DNA of 64,000 nucleotides from Pochonia chlamydosporia 170 (Eukaryota; Ascomycota; Sordariomycetes; Hypocreales; Clavicipitaceae): the NCBI RefSeq assembly GCF_001653235.2, contig NC_035792.1:4588001-4652000 (forward strand), read 5' to 3'. The notes beneath the pieces were generated by a model that saw only the letters and a list, made by a program, of their open reading frames with translations, did no database searches and was not told the origin of the DNA. Positions 49,438 to 61,567 of the stretch are shown here, in pieces. The position numbers and the translations under genes were made by a program. The first letter of the stretch is position 1. Every line of letters starts with the position of its first letter.

Positions 49438-50470
49438 GATGGCGATGAAAGATGTTGCAAAGTTGAAAGAAAAGAGAAAGATGGACCTTGAAAGCAGGAT
49501 GTATGCAAAGAGAGAATCAAGACGGATAGCTCGTCGCTGACGTGAAGGGAGATAGATGTTGGGGCAAGAAAAAGGGTCAGTTGTGTTCCCCGCGCCACTC
49601 ACCGGCGGGGTTTTGGCTCTGGCACACAAAGAAACCACAAGACGGGCAAGCTTGTTCTTCAGCAAGCTTAGTCGCGGCAGGAGTTTGGCGTCAAAATAGA
49701 GGGGTTACAAACAGGTGACGTCTTTTAGCTCCCCATGATCGATTGGCTGCGCCGCCATCCCTCTTGACACCCCGTTTTGTGGTCTCCGTGTGGGTGGAGC
49801 GGAAAACTGGCGGGACACGGCGACGTTTGCCAGGGAGGGTTTAGTTCCTTGGTGGCTGGTTCATGGCATGGCTGTTTGTGTTGCGGTGAGATAACGATGT
49901 TGGGGATGGACTATGCGTCGAACGTATAAGGGACTGGAGGTTTTTAATTTTGAGTGCCGCGGATGGCTTATGTGTGTGAGAAGTGACAGAATTTAGCTGC
50001 GTGACCAATATAGGAGAGCTGTTGGGTTTGTTAGGGTCATCTCTTCGGCGTGTACTTTCCGCGTTTTGGGACCTTGAGGTGATACTGAGCCACGTTTGGG
50101 AAAATGTGCCGTGGCATCCCTGTTTGTTGAATAGTGTCTTCACGTGAAATTTGGATGGAAGTTGGTGGGTCTAAGACTGCAGCTGTGTAGACAACTTAGA
50201 ATACTTCAAGAAATAGTGGCAGTTGTGAGCATTGCAGTATGTCGATGTCGCACTGAAATGCATGTTCCTAATGCGCTCGTCAAGATGTATTCGTCTGAGC
50301 TTTGGCATGAAGATGCCCAAAAGTGGGGAGCTCCGAAGCTCCGACTCGTCATACATCCAACACCTCAAACTATCAGACGAAACACCATGTCAACACACAA
50401 TATAAAACACACAAACTTCCATCTATAATTACATAGAGCACCCGTCATAATCACAAAAACCCCCTCAAAC
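49438..50470. promoter_or_regulatory. Divergent region between ACBP and AMID-like genes
   Basis: About 1 kb containing both leaders. The 70 bases before 50471 are A/C-rich and pyrimidine-interrupted, as in fungal leaders. Open frames at 49841-50143 (minus) and 50144-50428 (plus) are not supported. Confidence 0.45.
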
Positions 50471-51686
50471 ATGTCCACTGTCGTCATCCTAGGCGGCTCA
50501 CTAGGTGGTCTCGCCGTCACGCACCGCCTCCTCAAGTACACGCTCCCTCACGAACCAAACCTCAAAGTAATCCTAATCACAAAAGTAACTCACCCTCACC
50601 TCCCTCCCCCCATCCCAAGCTCATTTATTTCGCAGAACACCCATTTCTACTGGAACGTAGCGTCCATCCGCGCCGTCATCCCCGGCGTCCTCACCGACGA
50701 CCAGATCCTCCAGCCCATCGAGCCTGGCCTCGCGCAATATCCCGCCAACAGCGTAGAATTCATCCTCGGCGAAGTAACTTCCCTAGACGCCTCCTCCAAA
50801 ACCCTCCACGTATCTACGGCCCAGGAACCCCGCACAGTAACATACAATTACCTCGTCATCGCGACAGGATCAACCAGTAAATCCCCCTCCCTTCCCTGGA
50901 AAGCATCCTCCACGCACGAAGCATGCCTCACGTCACTACACACCACTGCCGAAAACATCAAAAATGCGTCTCATATTGTCATTGCGGGCGCGGGGGCAAC
51001 GGGCGTAGAACTCTCCGGCGAGATACGCTTCGCCTTCCCGGACAAGACTGTCCTTTTGCTATCTGCGGATGAACAGCTTCTAGGTGGTGATTCCATCGCA
51101 TCCGCTGCAGAGAGGGAATTAGTAAAGCTGGGCGTTACTATTCGGAAGGAGGTGCGGGTGTCGGGGGCGGAGGAAAGGGGTGAGAGGACGGTGGTGAAGC
51201 TTGATAGTGGGGAGGAGATTGAGACGGAGCTGTATCTCCCGACGATGGGGTTTGTGCCCAACACGGCGTATTTGCCGGACGGGTTCTTGAATGAGAGGAG
51301 GTATGTGGATGTGAATGAGTACATGGGCGTGGCGGCGACGAACGGAGATGGGATATGGGCTGTTGGGGATGCGGTGTCGAAACCGAGAGCTGGGTTTCTC
51401 ATCACAGAGGCACAGGTACGTTTGTGTGTGAGAAAGTGATGGAGTGTTGTGCTAATTGGCGTAGGCAGCGGGTGTGGCTAGGAATATCGACCTGGTTCTA
51501 CGAGGTAAGGAGCAGCAGGTTGTTCATGGACCGCCGCTGGATATATTCATCTGTTCGACGGGCCGGTCCCGCGCCGCAGGGCGATTTGGGTTCGTCCCAA
51601 TTCCATCGTTGGCAGCGTGGATTGGCAAGGGTCGGACATTGGGGATAGACCGGACGAAAAAGTATGTCGATGGGAGTATGTGGTGA
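50471..51686 (+). CDS. AIF/AMID-type FAD-dependent NAD(P)H oxidoreductase
   Basis: Pyridine nucleotide-disulphide oxidoreductase family, close to AIFM2/AMID (FSP1-like) NADH:quinone reductases. Three coding exons (50471-50584, 50636-51415, 51465-51686) give 371 residues. The first intron is 51 nt, a multiple of three with no stop, so it can be misread as coding; removing it gives LITKNTHFYWNVASIRAVIPG, the expected family sequence. The FAD site is VVILGGSLGGLAVTH at the N-terminus. The NAD(P)H site is VIAGAGATGVELSGEI (about residue 160). GIWAVGDAVS is the second flavin contact. The C-terminus GRSRAAGRFG matches the family end. No presequence is seen. Tail to tail with END3, 118 bp apart. Confidence 0.9.
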
Positions 51687-51804
51687 CTTCCATAGACAAG
51701 AACATGTATATATCAACAAGAGGTGGAGGCATGCTCAAAATTAGATTCTCGTCCACCGAGGACACATGTTCGCTGAATACAAGACTACCCGTCCTCGCTC
51801 GTAC

Positions 51805-53108
51805 CTACACCTTCTCCGCGTCAATCTGTCTGCGCAAATCATCCAAAATCTTTTGTCTTGAGCTCAGATGCGCCTCCAAGCCCTCCACCTGCTCCTTTAC
51901 TGTTGACAAATCATCCGACACGCTCTTTAGGCTTGACCCGACGGCACTCTTGCCGGTGCCTTCTTCCAACTCCCTCAGTTCTCTGCGCTTATAGTCCAGC
52001 AATTGGTCGAGCTCTCGTCTCACAAGCGCGGGCTTAGAATCTCTCTTGCCGCCTTTGCGTTGCTCAGCCATGTCCTCGACCTTTTGTATCTTGGCTTCCA
52101 GATCGGCTAGCTGGCGCTTCAGCCGGACCTCTTCCCAGTCCTCGGTCTTTTCGGTGGAGAAATCGGTACCGGCGGTCTTGAAACCGCTTCGTCCAAGGCG
52201 GGTGAGATACTGTTCGCCGAATTTGGTCTTTCGACCGGTGGAGGTTGATTCGTCGGCTTTGTTGGCCCATCGTGAGTTGGCGCCTGTCCGTTGGTTATCG
52301 AGCTGGTAGTCTATTTGGTTGCGTTCGAAGCTGGATCGAAGTGATGCGGGGACGCTCCGGGGGATGCGGAAGCCCTCATGGCGGTAGTTGAGGATGTGGA
52401 GGAATGCGAGGCACGCATCCTTGTTGATGGTTGAGCCCGCGGACGGGTTGACGAGGTTCCACGCCGATCTGACGTCCGTGTCGGGAACGTCGAGAGATTC
52501 GTAGAGGTCTTCAAGTGCGTTGACTATATGCTGATTAGACGGCGGGCTTGTAAGTGTGTGAAAGGATGCGACGAGACCAACATGATACTTCACCGCGCAT
52601 ATCTCTGTTCTCTTGGTAGATATGCTCGTATTTGCTCTTGTCCTGCGGTTTCATGTACCACTCAAAGCCATCCTTGAGGCCTAAATCGTCCGAGTCGTCC
52701 TCGACTTGCTCAAACTGGGGTTGCTTGCCGCTGATGGCTCGAGTCGCTTGGACAAGATGCGCCTTGGACTCGGGGACCAACCAATCTGGTAGTGTCTTGG
52801 GGACATCGCCGTATTCCTAATCTCCATGAGCATTGCCAGTCGTATACCAGAAGAAACGTGAGACATACACCATTCAAAATATCAAAGATGAGTCGCATAG
52901 CGACACAGAACTCCTCAAAGTCCAGGTTTCCATCGTTGTCGACGTCGGCCAGGTCCCACACACGTTCTAGCTGATCATCGCGGAGACCGCTGTTCTTGAG
53001 AACCGGAGCTGCTTGTTCGCCGGTGAGAAATTGGCCGCCGCCTGTTCGGTCGGAGAAGATGTTCCAATATGTCTCAATCTCCTTGGCCTCAATCTTGGGA
53101 GGAGGCAT
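51805..53108 (-). CDS. END3: Actin cytoskeleton-regulatory complex protein End3
   Basis: Part of the Pan1-Sla1-End3 endocytic coat complex at cortical actin patches. Three exons (53108-52869, 52816-52594, 52523-51805; introns 52 and 70 nt) give 393 residues. The N-terminal EH domain shows [20 protein letters not shown] and, in its EF-hand, [22 protein letters not shown]; calcium-ligand spacing is normal. A second EH-like region ([15 protein letters not shown]...[15 protein letters not shown]) is followed by a conserved [17 protein letters not shown] motif ([16 protein letters not shown]). The C-terminal 150 residues are coiled coil ([19 protein letters not shown] and beyond), the Pan1-binding part in the family. 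Length equals known End3. The ATG at 53108 starts [15 protein letters not shown]. Confidence 0.93.
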
Positions 53109-54608
53109 GGTCGCGGGGAGCTCGGGCTGCCGGGGGTGGGCGGCAGCGGGTCAATTCGTGGTCGGGTTCGTAGAGGTGCTGAAAGGACACAGCTTCTGGT
53201 GGTGTATCGCAGAGTTTTGTTTAGGGGAGAGGGATGGAGGGTGCAAGTGTGCGAAAGTAGACACTCGATGCTTGACGATGATGAGTGATGGAGGTGTGGC
53301 AGTGACGAAGCTCCCAGCCTCAATGTGGATGTGCTCCTGTTAGCGTCAATTGAGTGTACTGCGTTTCTCTCTAGCTCCTGAGCCCTCTGCACCCCAACAG
53401 GTGGTGGCTCTGATGAGTCAGCACCTCCCCATGCAGATGTGAATTGAACTTATTACCAATGGCCTCTCGCCTTGAGCTTTCACATATACACAATCTACTT
53501 GGTATGCCATCATGTTCACCCGAACACCTCATCGTCTGCCTCAAGATTAGTTTCTCTTGAAACAAATGCTCAAAAACCCGAATACCCAGCCCGTAAAGCT
53601 CAGCTTCTATTTTTCCCGCCACAGTCGCTAGCAGTGAAGTTCCTCCCCCCCCATCTACGGAGGATTTCAAACTGACTGACCTCAACATGTCATGGTTTCC
53701 GCACCTGGTGAAACCAGATTTGTTGCCAGCACGTACCTAGCGGACCAAGTAAATTTACATGAAAGACGCCCAAGGAACACAATTCCTCTTTTCTATGCAC
53801 CGGGTAAGAGTGACACCGTATTCGTATTTATTTGTGACGGCACTGGGGGTTGTTCCTTTGTTCCTTTGACAAGATGTGAAGATATGTGCGTACGTCTTTA
53901 GCTCACAGTTCCGGACAGGCTATCACGAAATTGCTCTTAATATTTCTTGAACAACTCCATTTGTATATCCAGCACAAGCCATGTCGCACACTCTCTCAAA
54001 GCACAAATACTGTGGAAGTTGTAAGTCATACTACTGAAGCAATGACTCTTGGCGGCATCTGAGCATTGAGCCAACCCAATCGAAGCAAGGAGAGATATCT
54101 AGGTAGTTGGTTCATCACTAGTTGAAGCATCAGTGTGATGATTCGGTTGTATTTGTACTACACGACACTGTGAACAGACGCCCAACGCAATTGGTCGTAC
54201 CACAATGCCCAAGTGCCATAAAACAATCGGTGACCAGCGAACAACACAACAAATGATGTTGCATCAAGAACAGTTACATAATCGGGATTGAACCGGCCAG
54301 TCGACGAGACGTGGTTTGTCACCGACTTTATGGCGCCCCACCATCCGACCGCCGGCCTCCTTGTGCCTGCCAGATGTGGAGGGAAGGTCAACGGTGTGAA
54401 GGTGTGAAAGTGTGAGGGGCAACCAGCGAGGGGCAAATTCAAATCTCAATAAATCGGACCGGAACTTGACCCTGAACCAGCCCGGTTTTGCTCAGTCACA
54501 TCACGATTCGCCTTGGCTAATTGTCCGACATCTCACGAGAAGCGACTGTGCGAAACGTCAATCGAGTTTTACCTACCTTGTAAAACCTCTTCAACTCACA
54601 CGGCCAAC
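53109..54608. other. Intergenic region between END3 and IDI1
   Basis: About 1.5 kb head to head. It should contain the END3 leader (CT/GA-rich, 53110-53350) and the IDI1 promoter. No ORF with a known domain. A GGATTGAACC stretch near 54288 resembles a T-arm but cannot form one. Confidence 0.5.
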
Positions 54609-55557
<949 letters not shown>

Positions 55558-58449
55558 TATGGCGATTGGATACTACAAGCTTGTTTATATGCAGGGAGAA
55601 ACCAACATAAAATGGCACAGACAAGAGCGGATACGGATACCTTATGAGTAAAGGACAGGGCCGTGGGCTGGCCAGGGGAAAGTTAGGCAGCATGAGGGAA
55701 TAAGCCACAGACGCTGGGCAGTGGTGGAGATGACGATGTAAAGCACAAGACGTGCGTTTCCTTGACAAAAGGTACATATTTGAGAGCGTAGCATTTGAAG
55801 CAGAGATATGGGATCTTGGCCATTTTAATCGTGTAATTTCAAGACGGCATGAGGTGGTTCAGACGCCGAGGGACATGGCAAATAGAGTAGCTGGTCAGGT
55901 TACCCAATTACATATGAACAGGTTACAGGCCCACTTGACGTGAGACATGTTCAATGTTGCTGCTTGGATCGACCAGTTGACGATTTCTCCAGGCATGTCG
56001 CGTACTCGGTAGGTGGTACGATAAGTGCCGCAATCAGTGCTTTGATTGCCAAGACTTGGTATGCGTCTAGTAAGTGCTGTGCGTGACGCCTGGCCAGTGA
56101 AAGATGCTCGGCACGTACCACCGCACGCCAATGATGGTCAAGTCATGCAAGGAAGGACAAAGAAGAAGGCCGAGGCGACGCCTGCGAGATCCACGTAGTC
56201 AGACGTGGGGAACAAGTCTGGTCTGGTACAGTAAATAGATTGGACCATCTGTGTGTCCTGAAAGTTGGTGTGAGATGTTGCGTCTTGTGACCAACAAACT
56301 CCGTGTGGACGTTAAGCCACGGAGGCGTTCGCTCAACAGTGAACTTCACTTGATTGATCAAGTTGGGACTCATTCATCAATTCATCAGTCTTGGCTCAAG
56401 TCTGGTGCTTCTAGTTGGGTGTCTGTAGAGCATTGCCAGAAAAGATGATGCGGATGTTTGTTTGTGTTGTGTTGTGTTTTACTGTATGTATCAGTATATC
56501 GTGTTCTATATTGTATTGCTTGTATTGTATTTTACACGGTATTCTATATTGCATTGTTTGTATGTTATATTGTATTTTACATTGTATCTTGTATGGTATC
56601 TTGTATATTTCTTGTATTGCATTTTGTCTTGCGTTTTGTATGGCATTGTATTCTTTTTAAGGTATATCGTATTTATATTGTATTCTATACGGTGCTGTAC
56701 AGGACCGTATCTTACATTTATACACAACCAAGGAAACCCTAAATATATCAATACAATACAATACAATAAATACAATACAAACAATGCTCTAGTGCATGTG
56801 TCTGGCCGTCATCGACAGAAGGGCCAGAGTCCTGCACTGGTCCTCTGATGCCCCCGTTGAAGCTGTACGCAGTAGCGTCCATGTCAATCCACGTCTGGTG
56901 CGCGTGTGCAAGCCTCGAATTGCCGTCTAGTGCCGTCTCCATTGATGTCGGCGATCTGGTCCACATGTAGTCAACATTAGCGGGGTGTCAGCGGCTGCCA
57001 ACGGCCCTAGCGTCCAGGCTTCAGTGTTCAGCTCCAAGTCCAGTCCGTCTGGTCTGGTGGATGGCATCATGTATGTCGCCTAGCATGTCGCATTTCAAGT
57101 TCAACATGAGTCTTCCAATGTCGAAGACCGAATTGACACTAGAACCACTTTGGAAGTAATAGTCACGGTCATGACCTCTTGGCCCACCGCCCATGCAGCC
57201 GCAATATGGATTTGGCTGACTACTGGCATACGTAGGTACGAGATAACAGCTTGACAATTGGTTGACCACGCATATTGCACCGTACTGTACTAACCGGAAA
57301 CTTAGAACATGTCTGATCTGGTTGACGTCGCCGCCTCCTCGCTCGTCGGCGCCGCCCCCCATTTCATGATCACAAGATCCTTCCGAGACCGATGGCCCCG
57401 ATCTTCTGACCAACGAGATGACGCTGTTTGTTGCTTCATACGCTTGGCCAGTAGCTTTAGAGACACAGATGCGTCCGAGTTGGCACTTTACGTTATGTGA
57501 CAGCGAGATGGTCTATTCTGCCTCTCGTCAGCCGAGTGAATATTGTATTGATGGTCCATGATTCCATGTATCGAGTGTACTTCACTTGCGTTCTCAAGTT
57601 GGCTTCCAACTTACGCATGAGGCTCACAGACGCCAGCCATGCCCCTTGTCTGTAATATGTATGCGTCCATGGCCCTCACCAGACTGTCTCTCGTCATGTA
57701 CTGTACATTGTACATCGTATTGACATTGGTGTCTCAATCCACAAGTCAAGGTTGTTCCCTCCGGTTGCTCCTTCCCTTTGTTATCTCTGCTCTCCCACAG
57801 GCATACATGCATGCAGTACTTAAGTACTTCATCAATGCTGCCACCTGAACAACCAGGATCAACCACTTCCAACTTTTCATCTCTTCATCTCTTCATCGCT
57901 GCTACTGCTGTACAACTTCTTCACGTTTATTGTGTGCAAACACCTCACCAGTGTCGTTGGATTCACCCTCCACGCACGTAGCCTTTTTAATACCTTTGAC
58001 GAAACTCCTTCTGTCTTCCCACCAAGACCAAACCCTCCTCCCAAGATCTAAATCGCTTCAACGCCCCCTCAACCTCGTATCGTCTGTTGGGCATGACTCG
58101 TCGCGAACGATATTCTGCTGGCATCATCACTAGTGACTGGGCGACAGTTTGCAAAATGTACTGAAAAAATGATTTTTGAAACAAAGCAATGCTCAAAATG
58201 AAAAGCAGAAAGAAATAAGCCAAAAAGACGAACACCCAGTGTTCCATCGTTTCTTGCACCCAGGCGGCAACTCTGGGGTGACTGGATGCCAACCTTTTTG
58301 TGTTTCCAACTTATGCCTTTTCCTTTCTCGCTTTGAACCCCGAAAGCGAGATTGAAACACAATGCCCTTTCCCCCGACTCCGATTTCACGGGTGTTTATT
58401 TTGTTGATTCTAACAACCTAGGCAGAAGTAAACATAAACGCCCACCAAC
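55558..58449. other. Intergenic region, no gene recognised
   Basis: About 2.9 kb. 56460-56790 is a T/G-A low-complexity tract of TTGTAT-type units that ends in the complementary ATACAA units. TCTGGTCTGG pairs lie at 56217 and 57048. 57810-57830 contains GTACTTAAGTAC. Short open frames are compositional. Confidence 0.5.
56500..56788. repeat. Degenerate TTGTAT microsatellite with inverted ATACAA end
   Basis: Irregular repeats of TGTATTGTAT-type units cover about 56500-56680. From about 56750 the strand composition flips to AATACAATACAATAC. The flipped end (about 56752-56788), read in reverse complement, resembles the GCATTGTTTGTAT part near 56551, so a long AU hairpin is possible if transcribed. 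Confidence 0.6.
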
Positions 58450-59361
58450 ATGGCGCAGGTCAACCATGTCGAATGCCCTGGTGAACCCACTCTTCAGCTA
58501 TCCTTGATTCCATCGACATGGGAAACAGAGGTTCGCCATCTCAATATGAGTGACTGCCGAGAGGCTGGTCTTGCTCTTGCGCAGAGCTTCGCTGCTGATC
58601 CGCTGTCCCTTTATCTTATGGGCGTGGACGAGGCAACCTATTGGTCGTCTGAGAAGACCTGGAAGCTACATGTTCGACTCATGCAGTATTCTTATGCTTC
58701 GTACCGGCTGAGGGGTATTGCTACGTCCATTGGACCGGACTATGACGCTGTTGCGCTGTGGTATGTGTTGGTCGTTGTGATTTGACCAGACTCTTACATT
58801 TATGCCAATGCCTTGGACCATGCATGCTGACATTTTCAGGATGCCACCCGGAACAACTAACGACGACTGGTTTGCTACCATCTTCAGCGGAACGTGGCGT
58901 TTATGGTATCAGCTCCCACGCGAGTGTCGGAAACGACTCTTTGATGAGATGTTCCCAGTCTTGCATAATACCAAGGCCGAGGTTCTGGGAGATCGAAACA
59001 ACAATAGCTATCACCTTGGCTTCATTGGCACAAAAGCGAGCGCCAGGGGCAGGGGATATGCCACCAAGCTGCTGAGGCATATGATGGCCAAGGTAGGACG
59101 AATGTTCTTTCTCTGCAAATGCCATGTGTGGTACAAGAATGCTAATTCTCTTCCTCATCACAGGCTGACGCTGAAGACCGGGCCATGTACCTCGAGTCAT
59201 CCAACGTGTGCAACAACCGCTTCTACGCCAAGTTTGGATTCGAAATGAAGAAGGAAATCGCCTTGGTTCGAGGCCCTGTACCCATCCGCCTATATTGCAT
59301 GATTCGAGAGCCCCAAAACGACAAGGCTAGCAGCTCTACTAGTACGGGGAGCGAGAAGTAG
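58450..59361 (+). CDS. GNAT-family N-acetyltransferase
   Basis: Acetyl-CoA-dependent acetyltransferase of unknown substrate. Three coding exons (58450-58760, 58840-59092, 59164-59361; introns 79 and 71 nt) give 253 residues. The N-terminal part has MSDCREAGLALAQSFAADPLS, typical of small-molecule GNAT proteins in fungi. Motif A is LGFIGTKASARGRGYATKLL, with R-G-x-G-x-A for the acetyl-CoA pyrophosphate. Motif B is MYLESSNVCNNRFYAKFGFE. The Ser/Thr-rich tail (SSSTSTGS) is not conserved in type. The first exon ends at TG|GTATGT, which joins cleanly to ATGCCACCC. Convergent with RPA32. Confidence 0.88.
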
Positions 59362-59736
59362 TTTTTTTTTTTGCTATGACCAGACTTGCCAGTGTGTTTT
59401 TGTGTTTTGGTGTTTTATTCGTGTTGAGTCTGTCGTTACCGTTCTTGCAATGCAATGCAGTGATTTTATGCTTGTGCGAGGTGGTATAACATGTTTTGTT
59501 TGGACCCAGATTGAACCTAGTGAGTTTGCAGTTGTCAAGTTATCAAACCAAATTGGAATCCTGTGAGTTTATAGCTTTGCCTAACAGAGAAGATGATTTT
59601 TGCATTCAGAATCGTTACATGATCAGCTGCGTCATTATGCTGTAGTACACCTTTAATTTCCGTTCATTCCCAGTATCCCCTTTTACCCACGACCTGGCCC
59701 CCCGTGAAGCCCTTTGTATCATCCATCCAGCAATCT
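59362..59736. other. Convergent spacer between GNAT and RPA32 genes
   Basis: 375 bp, AT-rich, holding the two 3' UTRs. No gene seen. Confidence 0.6.
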
Positions 59737-60671
59737 CTAGTAGTCCAAAATAGCCCAAGTCTCGTCATCAACAGTCGTATAAATCAGCCCCTGTCCCAAC
59801 AACTCATCCGAGGCAGACAACACATCCCTCACCGACATGCCCGTCGACGTACTAATCACATTCAAATGCACGCCCTCATTCCCGCCCGGCGTCCCATTCA
59901 TATAATTAAACATCTTTTTCGCCAGCGGCCCACACCCAGACAACTTATTCGGCATCTGTCCAGCACCAGCCGCACCACCATTCGCATCCCCATACCCCCC
60001 GCCATCCACAAACATACTCTCCCCACCGTTCGCCGCAGCACCACCCAACGGCCCCCTCGTAAAATACAAATGCACATACGTCGCCTCCAAAAGATGATAA
60101 TTCACCTCATTAAAGTCCTTCACCGGCCGAATCACATGCGCCCCCACATGTCTCTTGTTCGAAAACGACTTGAGACGCCCCCACACGCGCACGTACGAAT
60201 CCAGCTCGTACTGCTGCTCGGGCTTCACGTCGTCCTGCTTATCTGCGTCGATCCACTTCTTCACTTCGATCTGGCCGGTGCCGTCGTCGATCTTGAGCGT
60301 CACGTTGGTGGGCTGCGGGTTGACGGAGCGGATTTGCCCTACGAATGTGATTTGGGTGATTGTCGAGTTGTCGATTTTGAAGTCGGCGCCTGCGAAGGCT
60401 TCTTCTGCGGAGAGGATTTGTTTGATGGTTACGGGGCGGAGGGATTCATCTTGGTAGGACTATTTTGTTAGCTGAGAAGACAGAAGGAGGATGAGGGGAG
60501 TGATACTTTGGTGCCGGGTTGGCTGCCTTGGGAGCCGCCGGCGAAGAAACCGCCTGAGTCGTCGCCTCCTTTGGCGCCGTAGTTGGTTGTGGTGTAGCCT
60601 GCGTATGCTGCTGTTTTTTATCCCTTGTTAGATTGGGTTGATTTGGTTTGGGTTGTGGTGGACGTACACAT
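59737..60671 (-). CDS. RFA2: Replication protein A 32-kDa subunit (RPA2/Rfa2)
   Basis: Middle subunit of the heterotrimeric single-stranded-DNA-binding complex for replication, repair and checkpoint signalling. Three coding exons on the minus strand (60671-60668, 60610-60507, 60459-59737) give 276 residues. The first coding exon is only ATG plus one base. The N-terminus is Gly/Ser-rich (GGDDSGGFFAGGSQGSQ), the phosphorylation region of the family. Then RPVTIKQIL, ITFVGQIRSVNPQPTNVTL and KIDDGTGQIEVKKWID mark the OB fold, with VRVWGRLKSF and HVIRPVKDFNEVNYH. The C-terminus (MSVRDVLSASDELLGQGLIYTTVDDETW) is the winged-helix domain. The second coding exon starts at a NAGNAG acceptor, so two forms differing by one residue are possible. 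Divergent from the Lon gene. Confidence 0.93.
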
Positions 60672-61567
60672 TTTGGCTGGGGATGGGTGTGAAGAGTTCA
60701 CGGTTGGAGTTTGGTGAGACGCGTTGAGGCGCGACTTGGTTAATTGATTTGGATGTGGATCAAAGTGAGATGCCCCGCGTAGTGGGTCTGTGGGTGAGTA
60801 AGCATGGCAGTGTTGGAAGATGGATGGGCATTCACGATTGGAATTATGTTTATTGATCGGTGAGGGAAGTTGGATACCCGATTAGATTGGAATTAATGCC
60901 CGAGAGAAGCGAGTTATAAGCAGTGCTGTCATGTCGGCAGTGTGGATAGCCTCGTGCTGGCTTCTCGGCAATATGCGTCAATGAGCTCATGCTGGTATAC
61001 ATGTCTGGTGGTCCACAAACCAGCACCAAACGCAGACACCTTCATCATGCAAATAGATGAAAAATTGTATGAAGTGTATAACAAATTCAGTCATATCTGG
61101 CAATAACACGTTCTCGGCTGTCACACGTAGTCCATAATACAAGCCGTCCAGATATCCGTGGATTTGTTGCCTGCCCCACACAGCTTCTTGCCTCGGCACC
61201 AGACAATGGACCCTCGCGGTGCGGTTGCGCCCAGCCAAGCGTCATTGCCAACAAGGAAAGGCTCGGAGCGCAGCCGGAGACGTCAAACCCCCCAAACGGC
61301 CAAACAATAGCTTTCCCCAGCTTTCTGACATCTGACAAACCGACTTCAACTCTCAACCATAATCAATCCGCCCGAGCACCCATCTCTTTTCATCGCTAAT
61401 TTGCATACCAACTACATTTTGTGCTGCAGATCTCTGCAATAGCCTTTCAGCTTATACGCCCCTTTCGCCAACGAAGCTAGGGGCCGTCGAATCCATCCCG
61501 ACGAAACCAAACCCCGTAGTTTGTCATTCCGCACAGCCGACATTCTCGTCCTCAGTCCTACCACGCC
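60672..61567. promoter_or_regulatory. Divergent region between RPA32 and peroxisomal Lon
   Basis: About 0.9 kb holding both promoters and leaders. No gene seen; minus-strand open frames at 60987-61356 lack recognisable features. The last 150 bases are C/A-rich, a usual leader composition. Confidence 0.45.

Noticed and set aside
54280..54310. GGATTGAACCGG, like a reversed tRNA T-arm
   Set aside because: The flanking bases cannot form a five-pair stem.
59704..60471. 255-codon plus-strand open frame
   Set aside because: Antisense shadow of RPA32; its predicted peptide is low complexity (His/Arg-rich) and matches no family.
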